Positions 16,740 through 26,310 of a stretch of 64,000 nt of DNA are shown here, piece by piece. Where the stretch lies: assembly GCA_016708025.1 (NCBI GenBank), contig JADJGQ010000001.1:806001-870000 (forward strand), given 5' to 3'. The notes below the pieces were generated by a model. It saw nothing but the letters and a program-made list of their open reading frames with translations, had not been told where the DNA came from and did no database searches. Both the position numbers and the translations under genes were made by a program. Each line of letters begins with the position of its first letter. Position 1 is the first letter of the stretch. This stretch comes from a bacterium. GTDB taxonomy: Bacteria; Zixibacteria; MSB-5A5; GN15; FEB-12.

Positions 16740-18428
16740 TTGCCTCAGTCGCCGGTTTGCCGCTATGTTACCGCGGAAAGGAAAGTTCACTCTCTGGCCA
16801 GACTACTTGCACAGCTTTTCTGGATCGTTCTGATTCTCTCGGCTGCCTCCGTTTCGGCTCGGTCCGGCGTGAATGTGTACGGGACGGTCACTTCGGAGAA
16901 AACCTCTGTCATTGAAGAGGATACGCTGTCCGAAGACGATGGCTTGGTCATTGACAGCCTGGTCATTGATAACCGGGATATCTACGACACCTCGGACCCA
17001 CGATACGACAACTTCCTCTTCCGGACCGCCAACAAGCTGCACATTGTCACCAAAGAAACGGTCATCCGGCGCGAACTGCTCCTTGCCGTCGGTGAACCTT
17101 TCGCCGCGGCCAGAGCGGAAGAAACCGCGCGTAATCTCCGTCAAAAATGTCGGCTGGTGGATGCCTGGGTTGAGACGGAAATGCTATCGGATGGTCGGCT
17201 CCTGGTGCGAGTGGTAACGATCGACCAGTGGAGTTTGTTAGGTGGCGCAGAGTTTTCCCGCGATGGCAATCGGAGTCGCTATAAGATCGGTTTTGAAGAG
17301 AGAAATCTGATCGGCTACAACCAACTCCTCGGATTTGATTGGGTGGCACAGGAGGGGGACGATAACTACACTCACAGTAAATTTCAGGATTATCGATTTT
17401 TCGGCAAACCGATCATGGTCCTTGCCGAACATAATACCGACCCACGCAGTGAGCTCTCTCAGTTTGCGCTGATCCGCCCTTTCTACAGCCTTGAACAGCA
17501 TCTCTATTGGAGCGCAACCATATCTCGAACCGGCGGGCGTCGCGATGTCTACCTTGACAGTGAGCGAACCGGGTATTGGAAGAGTCGGGCAGACCTGTTT
17601 GATCTGGTAGCGGAATACCGATTTGGCAGTCGTAACACCAAGATCGGAGTGGGGACCTGGTACACCTATCATGCCGACAAGGTGACCGAGAGCTTCGGGC
17701 ACGGGTTTGAGGTTCCTCAGGATTCACTCTATCACATCCCAGCGTTGTTGCTGAAAGGACTGCACACTGACTACTTGCGCCTCCGCCGCATTTCGAATTT
17801 CCAGTTGCTCGAGGATGTCTCACCGGCGACCGGGATTGAACTACTGGTCGGGCGGGCATTCAATTCGGATTTCAGGAGCCATGTCTACGATGTGTTTGAT
17901 GTCACCACTCGTTTCGGAGATCTCTTCGGCCACAACCTGATCCTGGCATCACACCAACAAACGTGGTGGCTGAAATCAGGTAGCCAGTTGCGGAGTCGAG
18001 GGATCAGCAGTCTACGCTATTACAATAACGGGCTCTCGTTTCTTACGGTGGCCGCTCGGTTACAATATCAGTCTGACGAATACGAATCACTGGAAACGCC
18101 CCTCAAGTTGGGGGGGACCTCCGGGCTTCGCGGCTATGACGAATACGCCTTCACCGGGGACAGGGCCGGGACATTCAATCTCGAAACCCGGTGGTTTCCG
18201 GGATTGGACTTTTTGTCAGCGTTGATTGGCGGCGTGCTTTTTCTTGATACCGGGAAGACCTGGAAGCGTGGAGAGTCGTTTAATCTGAATGACTTGCAGT
18301 ACTCGGTCGGGGGAGGATTGCGAATCTCGCTAGAACGGGCGACCCGGTCCGAGATCATCCGGATCGATTGCGCTTTTCGCGAAGACGGGATAGTTCAGGT
18401 CGCCTTTGGCACCGGGCAATTTTTCTGA
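16740..18428 (+). CDS. Omp85/BamA-like outer-membrane protein
   Basis: The frame has a POTRA-like domain (IRRELLLAVGEPFAAARAEE, then TARNLRQK) and then a beta-barrel ending in FGTGQFF, a C-terminal aromatic as in Omp85 proteins. The barrel motif GGTSGLRGYDEYAFTGDRAG contains the Omp85 LRGY signature. The start is unresolved: ATG 16674, TTG 16740 or CTG 16794. Only the CTG gives a compact signal peptide (MARLLAQLFWIVLILSAASV, cleaved soon after), and it has AAGGAAAG eight bases upstream. I list TTG 16740 as a conservative choice. It is divergent from pilB and probably exports or inserts surface proteins or lipids. Confidence 0.82.
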   Translation: MPQSPVCRYVTAERKVHSLARLLAQLFWIVLILSAASVSARSGVNVYGTVTSEKTSVIEEDTLSEDDGLVIDSLVIDNRDIYDTSDPRYDNFLFRTANKLHIVTKETVIRRELLLAVGEPFAAARAEETARNLRQKCRLVDAWVETEMLSDGRLLVRVVTIDQWSLLGGAEFSRDGNRSRYKIGFEERNLIGYNQLLGFDWVAQEGDDNYTHSKFQDYRFFGKPIMVLAEHNTDPRSELSQFALIRPFYSLEQHLYWSATISRTGGRRDVYLDSERTGYWKSRADLFDLVAEYRFGSRNTKIGVGTWYTYHADKVTESFGHGFEVPQDSLYHIPALLLKGLHTDYLRLRRISNFQLLEDVSPATGIELLVGRAFNSDFRSHVYDVFDVTTRFGDLFGHNLILASHQQTWWLKSGSQLRSRGISSLRYYNNGLSFLTVAARLQYQSDEYESLETPLKLGGTSGLRGYDEYAFTGDRAGTFNLETRWFPGLDFLSALIGGVLFLDTGKTWKRGESFNLNDLQYSVGGGLRISLERATRSEIIRIDCAFREDGIVQVAFGTGQFF

Positions 18429-18439
18429 CCCCTTTCCTC

Positions 18440-18467
18440 TTGACAAAATCTTGAATCACAATACATT
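18440..18467 (+). promoter_or_regulatory. Candidate sigma-70-type promoter
   Basis: A consensus TTGACA (18440-18445) is followed after 16 bases by TACATT (18462-18467). It lies just after the Omp85-like stop and 170 bases before the protease start, so it implies a long leader. It is a pattern match only. Confidence 0.4.
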
Positions 18468-18640
18468 ACCGTTAGTCGCGGAAACATAAATACAACCGCT
18501 AACAGTCTTCGCACTACTTCCTCCCGCCGAGACCTGACGGGAGATTTACCGTTGGTTGCCGAACATAGTCAAAGTACGCCGTCACGATAATACCGCGCCA
18601 GACTGAGCCGGTTGAAAACCTGGAGATCGTAGGGAGCCAT

Positions 18641-20662
18641 ATGAAGGGACCCATCGTAATTGCCATTACTATCATGCTGCTCGTTGCCGCATCGGCTGTG
18701 GCTTCGACCGGACATTCCCACCTTTCAGACAAAGACCCGATCGGCGCGATCGAACGTGATTTCGCCGCCGGTCAATTAACCTACAGCCAGAAAGCGCTGC
18801 TCCAGATCAAAGCAATCAAGCGCCCGACCGAACTTCCAGCCAAATACCAGCTTTTTGATGCCGCCACCGGCATGAGTCACTCGCGTTGTGCGACCGATGC
18901 CATTGTCGATATCAAACAGAATTGGTCACTCCTCGATCTGACCACCCAGCAGGAGATCACCACGCTGTTGCAGCGTTGGTCAACTGCATTCACCTATAAT
19001 TCGCCGGGCGGGTTCTTCAAACTACATTACGATATCAGCGGCACCAATGCCGTCCCTTCTGCCGATGGTAACGGCAACACCATCCCTGATTACGTCGAAA
19101 AATGCGCCGCCTATATGGATACCTCGCTGGCTAAACACCAGGCGATGGGCTATCTCAATCCGCCATCCGATGGTTCCCTTGGTGGAGACGGACTTTTTGA
19201 TGTCTATTTTGAATCAATGGGGTACTACGGCTATGCGGTCCCGGAGGGAGCCGGTCCCAATCCGTGGCCCGACTACTACAGTTATTTAGTGCTTCATCGC
19301 AATTTCCTCGGATTCCCGAACAACGACGATCCTGAAGGTAACCAGGCCGGTGCGGCCAAGGCGACCGCCGCCCATGAGTTCCATCACTGCATTCAGTTTG
19401 CCTATGACGGCAACGAAGCAAGCTGGTTCATGGAACTGGATGCCACCTACATGGAAGATATCGTATTCGATCAGGTCAACGACAACTACAACTACCTCGA
19501 CAGCTACATGGATGATCCGCAGATCAGCCTCATGGATCAGACCATTCACATGTACGCCTCATTCGTTTGGGGAATGTATATGGCGGAGCGGTTCGACACG
19601 ACACTTATGCGCGCTTGCTGGAATGGTGCCCGCTATAAGTCGGTCTACGACGCAATGTCGGACTCATTGGTTGCGATGACCGGATACACGCAGGATTCTG
19701 CCTTCGCCGAATTTGCGGTATGGAACTATTTCACCGGGTCCCGCGATCTTGGGCAGCACTATCTGGAAGGTTCATTTTATCCAGCTATGACGGTGGACCG
19801 TCAGCACACGATCTATCCCACCAATAACCAGACCAGCCCGGTCAGCCCGCAGGGATATGCCGCATGCTACGTTGAGTTTTATCCAACTGCCGCGACAGGA
19901 AAATTACGCGTGACCTTCGATGGCGGCAATGCCGTCGAGTGGGGCGCCTACCTGATCAAGTTCACGACCCCGACAACCTATACCACTGAAAAGTTCTTTT
20001 TGACCGGGCCGAATTGGGTCGACACTATTGATGTGTTGAACTTCAACACCTACCACAAGGTCGTTCTGGTGGGAGCGAATGTCACGCAGTTCGGGGTATC
20101 TTCCGCATTCAACTATTCTGCCGCCATAGCCCAGCCTCTGGAGATGAGCAGCAGCATCGGCGGTGGATCGCCGGTCTATTCCGGTGGACAGCGCACCTGT
20201 AGCGTGCTGGTGAAAAATACCGGGACTATCAACAACTCAGTGCGGGTCTCTTACAGCGATGCGCTCGGCTGGGTAACAACCGGGAACCAGTCGCGCTTCC
20301 TCGTACCCGGAGACAGTTCATTTGTGACTTTCCCGGTTCAGCCACCCCAGGGCACACCCCTAGGCTCAAATTCATATGTCACCGCTCAGATCGTCTCGCT
20401 CATTGACACCACCGTCACGCAAACGAGAAACACGAATGCGACCACGGTCCTTTATCGCGGCGATGTCAATTTCTCGGGAAGCATTGATGTGAGTGATCTT
20501 TCCGTGCTCATCGCCTATGTGCTTGGATTGGGCCCGCAACCCCAACCGAGTATCGAGGCCGGAAATATGGACTGCGCGGGAGGTGTGGACCTCAGCGACC
20601 TGTCGTATATGATCGCATACATGATCCTCGGCACCGGAGGGAGTCCCTGTAACCCATACTAG
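18641..20662 (+). CDS. Secreted zinc metalloprotease-like protein with dockerin-type C-terminus
   Basis: This 673-residue protein has a signal peptide (about 1-21, ending VASTG) and an AHEFHHCIQFAYDG motif (HExxH, about residues 246-252). The motif is preceded by DGNGNTIPDYVEKCAAYMD, a Ca-binding-like loop. The middle is beta-rich. The C-terminal 65 residues are two EF-hand/dockerin-like repeats (GDVNFSGSIDVSDLSVLIAY, then GNMDCAGGVDLSDLSYMIAY). This matches the MXAN_6640-like putative metalloprotease type. Secretion and zinc protease activity are inferred; the target is unknown. AGGGAG stands seven bases before the ATG. No cohesin partner is in the window. Confidence 0.8.
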   Translation: MKGPIVIAITIMLLVAASAVASTGHSHLSDKDPIGAIERDFAAGQLTYSQKALLQIKAIKRPTELPAKYQLFDAATGMSHSRCATDAIVDIKQNWSLLDLTTQQEITTLLQRWSTAFTYNSPGGFFKLHYDISGTNAVPSADGNGNTIPDYVEKCAAYMDTSLAKHQAMGYLNPPSDGSLGGDGLFDVYFESMGYYGYAVPEGAGPNPWPDYYSYLVLHRNFLGFPNNDDPEGNQAGAAKATAAHEFHHCIQFAYDGNEASWFMELDATYMEDIVFDQVNDNYNYLDSYMDDPQISLMDQTIHMYASFVWGMYMAERFDTTLMRACWNGARYKSVYDAMSDSLVAMTGYTQDSAFAEFAVWNYFTGSRDLGQHYLEGSFYPAMTVDRQHTIYPTNNQTSPVSPQGYAACYVEFYPTAATGKLRVTFDGGNAVEWGAYLIKFTTPTTYTTEKFFLTGPNWVDTIDVLNFNTYHKVVLVGANVTQFGVSSAFNYSAAIAQPLEMSSSIGGGSPVYSGGQRTCSVLVKNTGTINNSVRVSYSDALGWVTTGNQSRFLVPGDSSFVTFPVQPPQGTPLGSNSYVTAQIVSLIDTTVTQTRNTNATTVLYRGDVNFSGSIDVSDLSVLIAYVLGLGPQPQPSIEAGNMDCAGGVDLSDLSYMIAYMILGTGGSPCNPY

Positions 20663-20788
20663 GTAGCCGACATAACCGGGACATTTTAGTTGACATTGTT
20701 GGGGGCTGCAAATATCCTGTAGGCAACAGGTATACAACACATTTGCTGGCATCACACGGACTGTGATGGCTTTGAGAGGGGGAACCCG

Positions 20789-20995
20789 GTGGAAAATAAC
20801 TTCCAAAACAGGGTTCTTGTTTGCAGCGAATGTCGTGAGGAGTTTGTTTTTACTGTTCAGGCGCAGCAATACTTTGCTGAACGAGGTTATACAGAGGATC
20901 CCAAACGCTGTAAAACCTGCCACCAGCAGTACAAAAGGACGCAACGCGGCCAACATCACGACATGGAACATCAGGAAATCCAACTTCCTGAGTGA
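20789..20995 (+). CDS. Small zinc-ribbon protein
   Basis: This 68-residue protein has two CxxC pairs (VCSECREEF and CKTCHQQYK) around an aromatic-rich segment, FTVQAQQYFAERGY. This matches the probable zinc-binding domain family of short bacterial proteins of unknown role. The start is GTG at 20789 with GAGAGGGGG about seven bases upstream. It is 126 bases after the protease gene. Confidence 0.8.
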   Translation: MENNFQNRVLVCSECREEFVFTVQAQQYFAERGYTEDPKRCKTCHQQYKRTQRGQHHDMEHQEIQLPE

Positions 20996-21008
20996 GTCGA
21001 TTGAACAG

Positions 21009-21038
21009 AAAAATTAACCCCGGCTACTAGCCGGGGTT
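21009..21038 (-). terminator. Terminator for the M6 protease operon
   Basis: A perfect 10-bp stem AACCCCGGCT/AGCCGGGGTT with a 3-base loop is followed on the minus strand by AATTTTT. It ends the minus-strand unit 26204-21097. On the plus strand it lacks a T tract. Confidence 0.85.
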
Positions 21039-21096
21039 GATCAGAGAGGAGGGGGAAAGGGACACTCGCGTGTCCCATCGGAACAGGTCTGTCTAA

Positions 21097-22833
21097 TTAT
21101 CGCATCAAAACCATCTTCCGCGTCATCTGCTCGTAATCTGAAGTGAATCGATAAAGATATATCCCCGAAGCGACTGGCTGACCGTCATCGGTCGTCGCAT
21201 CCCAGGTCAATGTCGTTTCGCCTATCGGCGCCCGATCAGAGTAGAGACGGCGCACTTTCTGCCCAGTCAAATTGTAAATGTCAACCGTGACATCCTGCGA
21301 CACGATCAGTTCGAACTTGATCACTGTCGACGGATTAAACGGATTCGGATAATTCTGGTCAAGTGTCGCCGTTACCGGTAGGACCGACGGCGGGTCATCC
21401 TCGGTTCCCGATGCCAGGGTGACGATCAGGTTTGCCTGGATTATCTGGCCGATCGTCGCTATAGACGATACCTGGACATTGGTGGTCGCACCGGCATACG
21501 TGGTAGCGGCCGGAGTCGAGGAATCGGAGAACGTGGTGTTATTTGTATTTCCAGGGAACGGATCGCCGCCATCGCCGGCATCCACCTTATGCTCCAATTC
21601 ATACAGGCCGTCTGCCTGTTCCAGCGCAACACCGTAGTGGTTGGCGGCTGTTTGGCCGGGCCACCATTCCTGCGAATTCGGAGTTCCACCCGCATTTTTG
21701 AGATCATCGATATGCCATATCAACAGGCCGGTCGATGGCAGATAGGCATCATAGCCAACATGCTGACGATTCTCGACCAGGAAGTAATTGGTCGTAATCA
21801 GGCCACCAGTCCACATGCGATAGATCGTTCCACCAGCCTCGACATTGGTGATCTGCTGGTTTGACAGCGGAGTCGTCACATTGGTGGAAGTCGCAAAGCC
21901 CATATCGATACGGCACCAGGCGGACGGATGCGAGGGGGATCCGCCACGGTTAGAGGGGCCATTCCAGCTTCCATAGGACATCAGGCACCAGCGGCCAATA
22001 CCATTGGAGCTGTTGTCGGTGTCATACAGGTCGGGCAACCCAAAGCCGTGGGCCAATTCATGCGCATACACGCCGATGGTCATATCGCCGGGATTGGACC
22101 AATACTCCGGCTGCATGGTATAGTTGAAAACTCTCACGCCATCGAGAAGGCGCGGAGTGATACCCCACTTGTGCGACCAGATATCGGTATTGGCGCCGGT
22201 GAATTCCGCGCCACGTCCGGAGTGGATCACCATGACGACATCGACGTAACCGTCACTGTCATTATCATACTGAGTATAATCAACCAGTGGATTGATCTGA
22301 TCTACCAGATCTTCGACCAATTTCTGGGAGTTATTCGGGTAAGAACCGAGACCCTGCGCATTATTGACATAATAAGCGTAGGTCTGCGGAGCGGTCCGCC
22401 AGCCGAGCGATGACGGCATATTGACCGTCACGATATCGATCTGCGCATACGAGACCTCATCAAAGTAGTCCCGCACGGTATTGCCTGAAGTACTGAAGAC
22501 CAGGGAATCGAAAAACGTCGCACTGACCTGGCTGGCATGGTCCGAGAACTGAACCAGGATCGCCAGGATACGGAACGGCGTTCCGGCAGACGGGGAGAGC
22601 GATGCTTTCGCCTGACTGCGGGCCGCAGCCAACGCACGTTTCAGCGACTCGTCGGGAATACAGACGCCTTTGGCCTGTAATTCATCACGATGTTCGATAT
22701 AATAGCTCGGGGCCTGCTTGCCCGCCGCTGTACTCTGCACCAGGTCAGGATGCGGTGGCATCGCCAGAGCTGATAACACGCCACTGAAAATGAAAAGCGT
22801 GGCGAAAATGAAAATTCGTGCGGTGGTCTTCAT
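21097..22833 (-). CDS. Secreted M6-family metalloprotease with FlgD-like/type IX sorting C-terminus
   Basis: This protein has about 578 residues. It has a signal peptide (about 1-23) and then an M6 protease domain. The active site is YAHELAHGFGLPDLYD (about residues 257-272, HExxHxxGxxD), followed by WCLMSYGSWNG, a Met-turn. The C-terminal 85 residues begin at DQNYPNPFNPSTVIKFEL and end GIYLYRFTSDYEQMTRKMVL. This is the FlgD Ig-like/type IX secretion sorting domain of FCB bacteria. I chose the ATG at 22833 because GAGGATAGAG lies directly before it; an ATG four codons earlier is the alternative. It is the last gene of a three-gene operon. Confidence 0.88.
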   Translation of the reverse strand: MKTTARIFIFATLFIFSGVLSALAMPPHPDLVQSTAAGKQAPSYYIEHRDELQAKGVCIPDESLKRALAAARSQAKASLSPSAGTPFRILAILVQFSDHASQVSATFFDSLVFSTSGNTVRDYFDEVSYAQIDIVTVNMPSSLGWRTAPQTYAYYVNNAQGLGSYPNNSQKLVEDLVDQINPLVDYTQYDNDSDGYVDVVMVIHSGRGAEFTGANTDIWSHKWGITPRLLDGVRVFNYTMQPEYWSNPGDMTIGVYAHELAHGFGLPDLYDTDNSSNGIGRWCLMSYGSWNGPSNRGGSPSHPSAWCRIDMGFATSTNVTTPLSNQQITNVEAGGTIYRMWTGGLITTNYFLVENRQHVGYDAYLPSTGLLIWHIDDLKNAGGTPNSQEWWPGQTAANHYGVALEQADGLYELEHKVDAGDGGDPFPGNTNNTTFSDSSTPAATTYAGATTNVQVSSIATIGQIIQANLIVTLASGTEDDPPSVLPVTATLDQNYPNPFNPSTVIKFELIVSQDVTVDIYNLTGQKVRRLYSDRAPIGETTLTWDATTDDGQPVASGIYLYRFTSDYEQMTRKMVLMR

Positions 22834-22851
22834 CTCTATCCTCATCTTCCG

Positions 22852-24147
22852 TTAGAATTGCAGTCCAGTGGAAAGGGCCAGGTGTACTCCTTTCGAGGAG
22901 TAACCGGAGCCGGTGGTGCCGGTGACAGCGGCGGCGTCGACATAAAAGGCCAGCAAATGCAGTCCGCTGCCAAACGAGAATGCGGCGTTGCGATCCCCAC
23001 CGGTCGCATAACCAACGCGGAGCGGGAGCATCCCGATCGGTGACCACTCTGCACCAACCGCCAGACGCGGCTTGGTTGAAATGCCGTTCTGCGAACGGAA
23101 CTTCTGCTGATAGTCAACCGCCCAGACCAGGCTGCCGGCGGTATTGGCAATACCGACAGTCATGACCGATGGTATCGTGGTCTCAAAACTGGCTATCTCG
23201 CGCGTGTAATTCTCAGAGACGACATAGTCTTCTTCCATGTTGTCAGCAGTCATGGTATCGAAATTGAAAATGTAACCATGTTCTTCCGTCTCATTATCCC
23301 AGGTCAGCTTGGAGAAGAAATTCTCGATCTTGATACCGGCGGTGTAGCTGTTGTTCAGCTTGAGCGCGGCGCCAAGATCCAAACCGTAGCCGGTTCCACC
23401 TGTCGCCGTCTGCGCGACCAAATTTCCCTGTCCGGCATAACCGGTCGCATAGGTCGCGACCATCCCCTGCAGCTCGACCACCTGTTCAATGGCGATTCCA
23501 CGGAGATATTTTGCGGTGAAGCCGACCGAAAGCTGGCGGCTTCCGCTGGTGTAAATAGGCATGCCGTAGGAGAGTCCAGCCGAGGCATAGCTGACTGCAT
23601 CGGAGTATGAACCGTCAACACTGATCGTATCAGCGAACGTATTGCCGTTGAGGACAAGTTCGAAGATATCGCGATTCAGATTTACATCGGCGGTACCGAT
23701 CCCGAGGACGGTTAGTCCGAACGGTCCGGCGGAGATCGCCATAGCGGTCGCCTCAACATCGGCGGCTAGTCGCAAACCGTCATCCGGGATCTTGCCCAGA
23801 ATATCTGCTTTGTCTTCAGCGGTCAGGAAAGCACCTGTGTACTTATTGTAATCCGCCAGCGTGAAGCTGTTGTTCGAAATATTCGCGCCAACTCCGACAA
23901 ACTCGATGCCGGTGTTGCGGTGGGACGCCAGGCCGAGATTGGCCGGGTTATAACGCGCGGCATCAACGCCCGAGGCGAGGCCGATATGCGCGCCACCCAT
24001 GGCGACCGAGCGAGCCGAGGACTGACCAGAGGCCAGCGCCTGCGACGAGAGGATCAGGACCAGCGTCAGAAGGCTGGCCATGACCAGCAGCCATCCAAAT
24101 GCGAGCGGCCGCTCAACTGCTTTTTCCATCATTTTAGTCCGTTTCAT
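22852..24147 (-). CDS. PorV/TraF-like outer-membrane barrel protein
   Basis: This 431-residue protein has an N-terminal signal (about 17-40, ending SQALASG). It then has SARSVAMGGAHIGLASGVDA and ARYNPANLGLA, a signature of PorV/PorQ/TraF-type barrels. Alternating hydrophobic beta strands fill the rest, and it ends LALSTGLQF with a terminal Phe. PorV takes type IX-sorted proteins across the outer membrane, and an adjacent gene encodes a protein with such a sorting domain. Whether this protein does the same is inference. It lies 12 bases after the upstream gene's stop and 18 bases before the protease start. Confidence 0.72.
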   Translation of the reverse strand: MKRTKMMEKAVERPLAFGWLLVMASLLTLVLILSSQALASGQSSARSVAMGGAHIGLASGVDAARYNPANLGLASHRNTGIEFVGVGANISNNSFTLADYNKYTGAFLTAEDKADILGKIPDDGLRLAADVEATAMAISAGPFGLTVLGIGTADVNLNRDIFELVLNGNTFADTISVDGSYSDAVSYASAGLSYGMPIYTSGSRQLSVGFTAKYLRGIAIEQVVELQGMVATYATGYAGQGNLVAQTATGGTGYGLDLGAALKLNNSYTAGIKIENFFSKLTWDNETEEHGYIFNFDTMTADNMEEDYVVSENYTREIASFETTIPSVMTVGIANTAGSLVWAVDYQQKFRSQNGISTKPRLAVGAEWSPIGMLPLRVGYATGGDRNAAFSFGSGLHLLAFYVDAAAVTGTTGSGYSSKGVHLALSTGLQF

Positions 24148-24158
24148 TGCGGCCTCCC

Positions 24159-26204
24159 TTAAAATTCACCGTCAAATCGGTATTCAACTTCGATCCGGCC
24201 GATCACCGAGATGAAGTCATTCTTGGTCAGCTTCACCGGCTGGCCATTGGAGCCATGCAGGATCAATTCCTGGCCGATATACAGCTTCGCATGCTTCAGG
24301 ATCTGGATATCCGCGCTGTCCAGCAGGATCGTCTGTTCGCCCGTGGAAAGCGTATCCACGACCACACTCGACACCACCGGCGCCGCACTGACCGAAATAG
24401 AGTCGATCACCAGTTCCGGATTGGTATACAGCGTGGCGGAATCAGCGGAAAAGACCAGGGAGATCGAGGCACCTAACGGAAGGTGGTTTGTAATATTGTA
24501 CACCAGACGCGCTTCAATAACGTGGTCTGTGATCTGGTCGATATCATCCTGCTCGATCTCTTCGGATTCGATATCCGTTTCGATCGGGGTTTCCGGTATG
24601 ATCATCTCAACTGGAGCATCGATCCGGACTGTGCCGGTGATATAGTCACCATCACGGATCGTCCCGGAGCTGCCATCACCGAATGAGGCGGAACCAGAAA
24701 TGGAAACCTGCGACGGTAACGGGGAGAGGAAGTTGGCGACATCGGTTTCGGTCAGCGTGGTGGTGGCGGCCGTCGCCAGCACGCGAGCATTGACCAGCCC
24801 GTTGATATTCAGGGTCTTGCCGTTGTTGCCTACGAGATTGATATCCAACTGGCCGGGAAGGCCGACTGAGTTCTCAAGTTCGATCGTCAGCACGGCGTTA
24901 ACCAACTGAATGGAGTCAAAGCCGGTCGGGACATCGATATCCTGCACGATCGGGTCGATCGTCATATTTGTGCTGCTGAAATTGCCGGTGACGGCGGTAA
25001 AGGTCAGGCCGCTGATCGAGGCCTGCACGCCGAAGCTGTTGATCGAACTGACCGTCACCTGGTTCGGCGCGGTTTCAGCGATCGTGGCGCTGATGTTGAT
25101 CGGCAGTTCCTGCGGAAGTACGATATCTGCAGGCGAGAGCACATAGCCGGCAAGCGGGATAGAAACGTTAGTAGTTCCCGACGAAGTGACCTGGCGGGTC
25201 ACCTGCAATGGGACGTTATTCAGTTTCAGGTCAGGGATGGTGATCTCCAGAGTCGCCGGCAGGGCAGAGTTGTTATTGATCGTCAGGCCGACCTGACCAC
25301 CGGAGAGAACCGCACTGGTAATGACATCAGATTCATCGAGAGAAACAGCGTCGCTGAAATCGCGGCTGATCGCCGGGATTTCCGCCATCGCGCCATCCAC
25401 TGTCAGATCGCTGACGAAATGGATCTCCACGGCAAATTCGCGACCATCCGCGGACGGGATCGCCCCGCCGGGAGTATGGCACATCGCGGTTGCCGAAAAA
25501 CTATTGGAAATGGTCTGGCCATCGAGTACGAACAGCACAGAGTCGGTTTCGCCATCATTGATTCCGGCCGCGAACGTCTGGGTACCGACCGTCAGGCTTC
25601 GCCCTTCATCAAAAAGCGTCACCGACACGGTATTCAGATTGATTCCCAGATTATTGGTAGCGACCAGATAAAGACTGCCATCCGCGATCGTCGCTGAGGT
25701 CATTCCCGACAAAGCCGGGAAAGTCGCAGGTATATCAAAAGACAGATCCGGCACGACTGCCGGGTAGATCTGCGGAATGCTTGGCATGTCGCCGATCGGG
25801 ACTGTCACCGGCGTGACATTCGGAGCGGCTATGGTGAACTGTCCGAGTTGCTGGCTGATATTATAGGAGAGCGAGGCCGTAGTTAGATTGGCGGCGTCAA
25901 GCTGGACCGTATCCAGCGCCTGCTCCACAGAGAAAACGACATTGCTGTCATCATCCATCGAGATCGCATCCTGATCGATGCGACTGATGATCTCCGGCAT
26001 ATCATAGGTGCGATTAACCAGCGGAACGACTAACTGCGTATTCCATTCGGGCGCCTCGGGCTTTTTCACGGTGCACTGGACCATGCTGAGCACCACGACC
26101 ACAATTAGGGTCAGGAAGATCAGCTTGGCTCCCCAGTGGAGCATGAAATTCCCCAGGCTGACTTGTGAGTCATCTTTCTGCCTGGACCGACGGTTGCGTG
26201 ACAT
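24159..26204 (-). CDS. Large beta-rich surface protein, possible lipoprotein
   Basis: This 681-residue protein has one N-terminal hydrophobic segment (about 28-43) ending MVQC. The Cys at 44 could be a lipidation site, although Gln at -1 is unusual. It is followed by PEAPEWNTQLVVPLVNRTYD, a pattern I have seen in FCB surface proteins. The remainder is a series of Thr/Val/Ser-rich beta-strand blocks with few Cys. I recognise no catalytic motif. It is the first gene of the operon with the barrel protein and the M6 protease, so it may be a surface partner of these. Confidence 0.6.
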   Translation of the reverse strand: MSRNRRSRQKDDSQVSLGNFMLHWGAKLIFLTLIVVVVLSMVQCTVKKPEAPEWNTQLVVPLVNRTYDMPEIISRIDQDAISMDDDSNVVFSVEQALDTVQLDAANLTTASLSYNISQQLGQFTIAAPNVTPVTVPIGDMPSIPQIYPAVVPDLSFDIPATFPALSGMTSATIADGSLYLVATNNLGINLNTVSVTLFDEGRSLTVGTQTFAAGINDGETDSVLFVLDGQTISNSFSATAMCHTPGGAIPSADGREFAVEIHFVSDLTVDGAMAEIPAISRDFSDAVSLDESDVITSAVLSGGQVGLTINNNSALPATLEITIPDLKLNNVPLQVTRQVTSSGTTNVSIPLAGYVLSPADIVLPQELPINISATIAETAPNQVTVSSINSFGVQASISGLTFTAVTGNFSSTNMTIDPIVQDIDVPTGFDSIQLVNAVLTIELENSVGLPGQLDINLVGNNGKTLNINGLVNARVLATAATTTLTETDVANFLSPLPSQVSISGSASFGDGSSGTIRDGDYITGTVRIDAPVEMIIPETPIETDIESEEIEQDDIDQITDHVIEARLVYNITNHLPLGASISLVFSADSATLYTNPELVIDSISVSAAPVVSSVVVDTLSTGEQTILLDSADIQILKHAKLYIGQELILHGSNGQPVKLTKNDFISVIGRIEVEYRFDGEF

Positions 26205-26310
26205 ACTTTCCCCTTTCCTCCTGTTTCCGTTTCAACACAGCAGGACAAACGCAAAGCCGATGCCAATCCGTTTTGCGCTCGTAATACAAAGAGAGGCAAG
26301 GGAATACGTC

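Noticed and set aside
24211..25146. Several open frames antisense to the 681-residue surface protein
   Set aside because: They are low-complexity Ser/Thr/Val translations opposite a real gene and show no motif.
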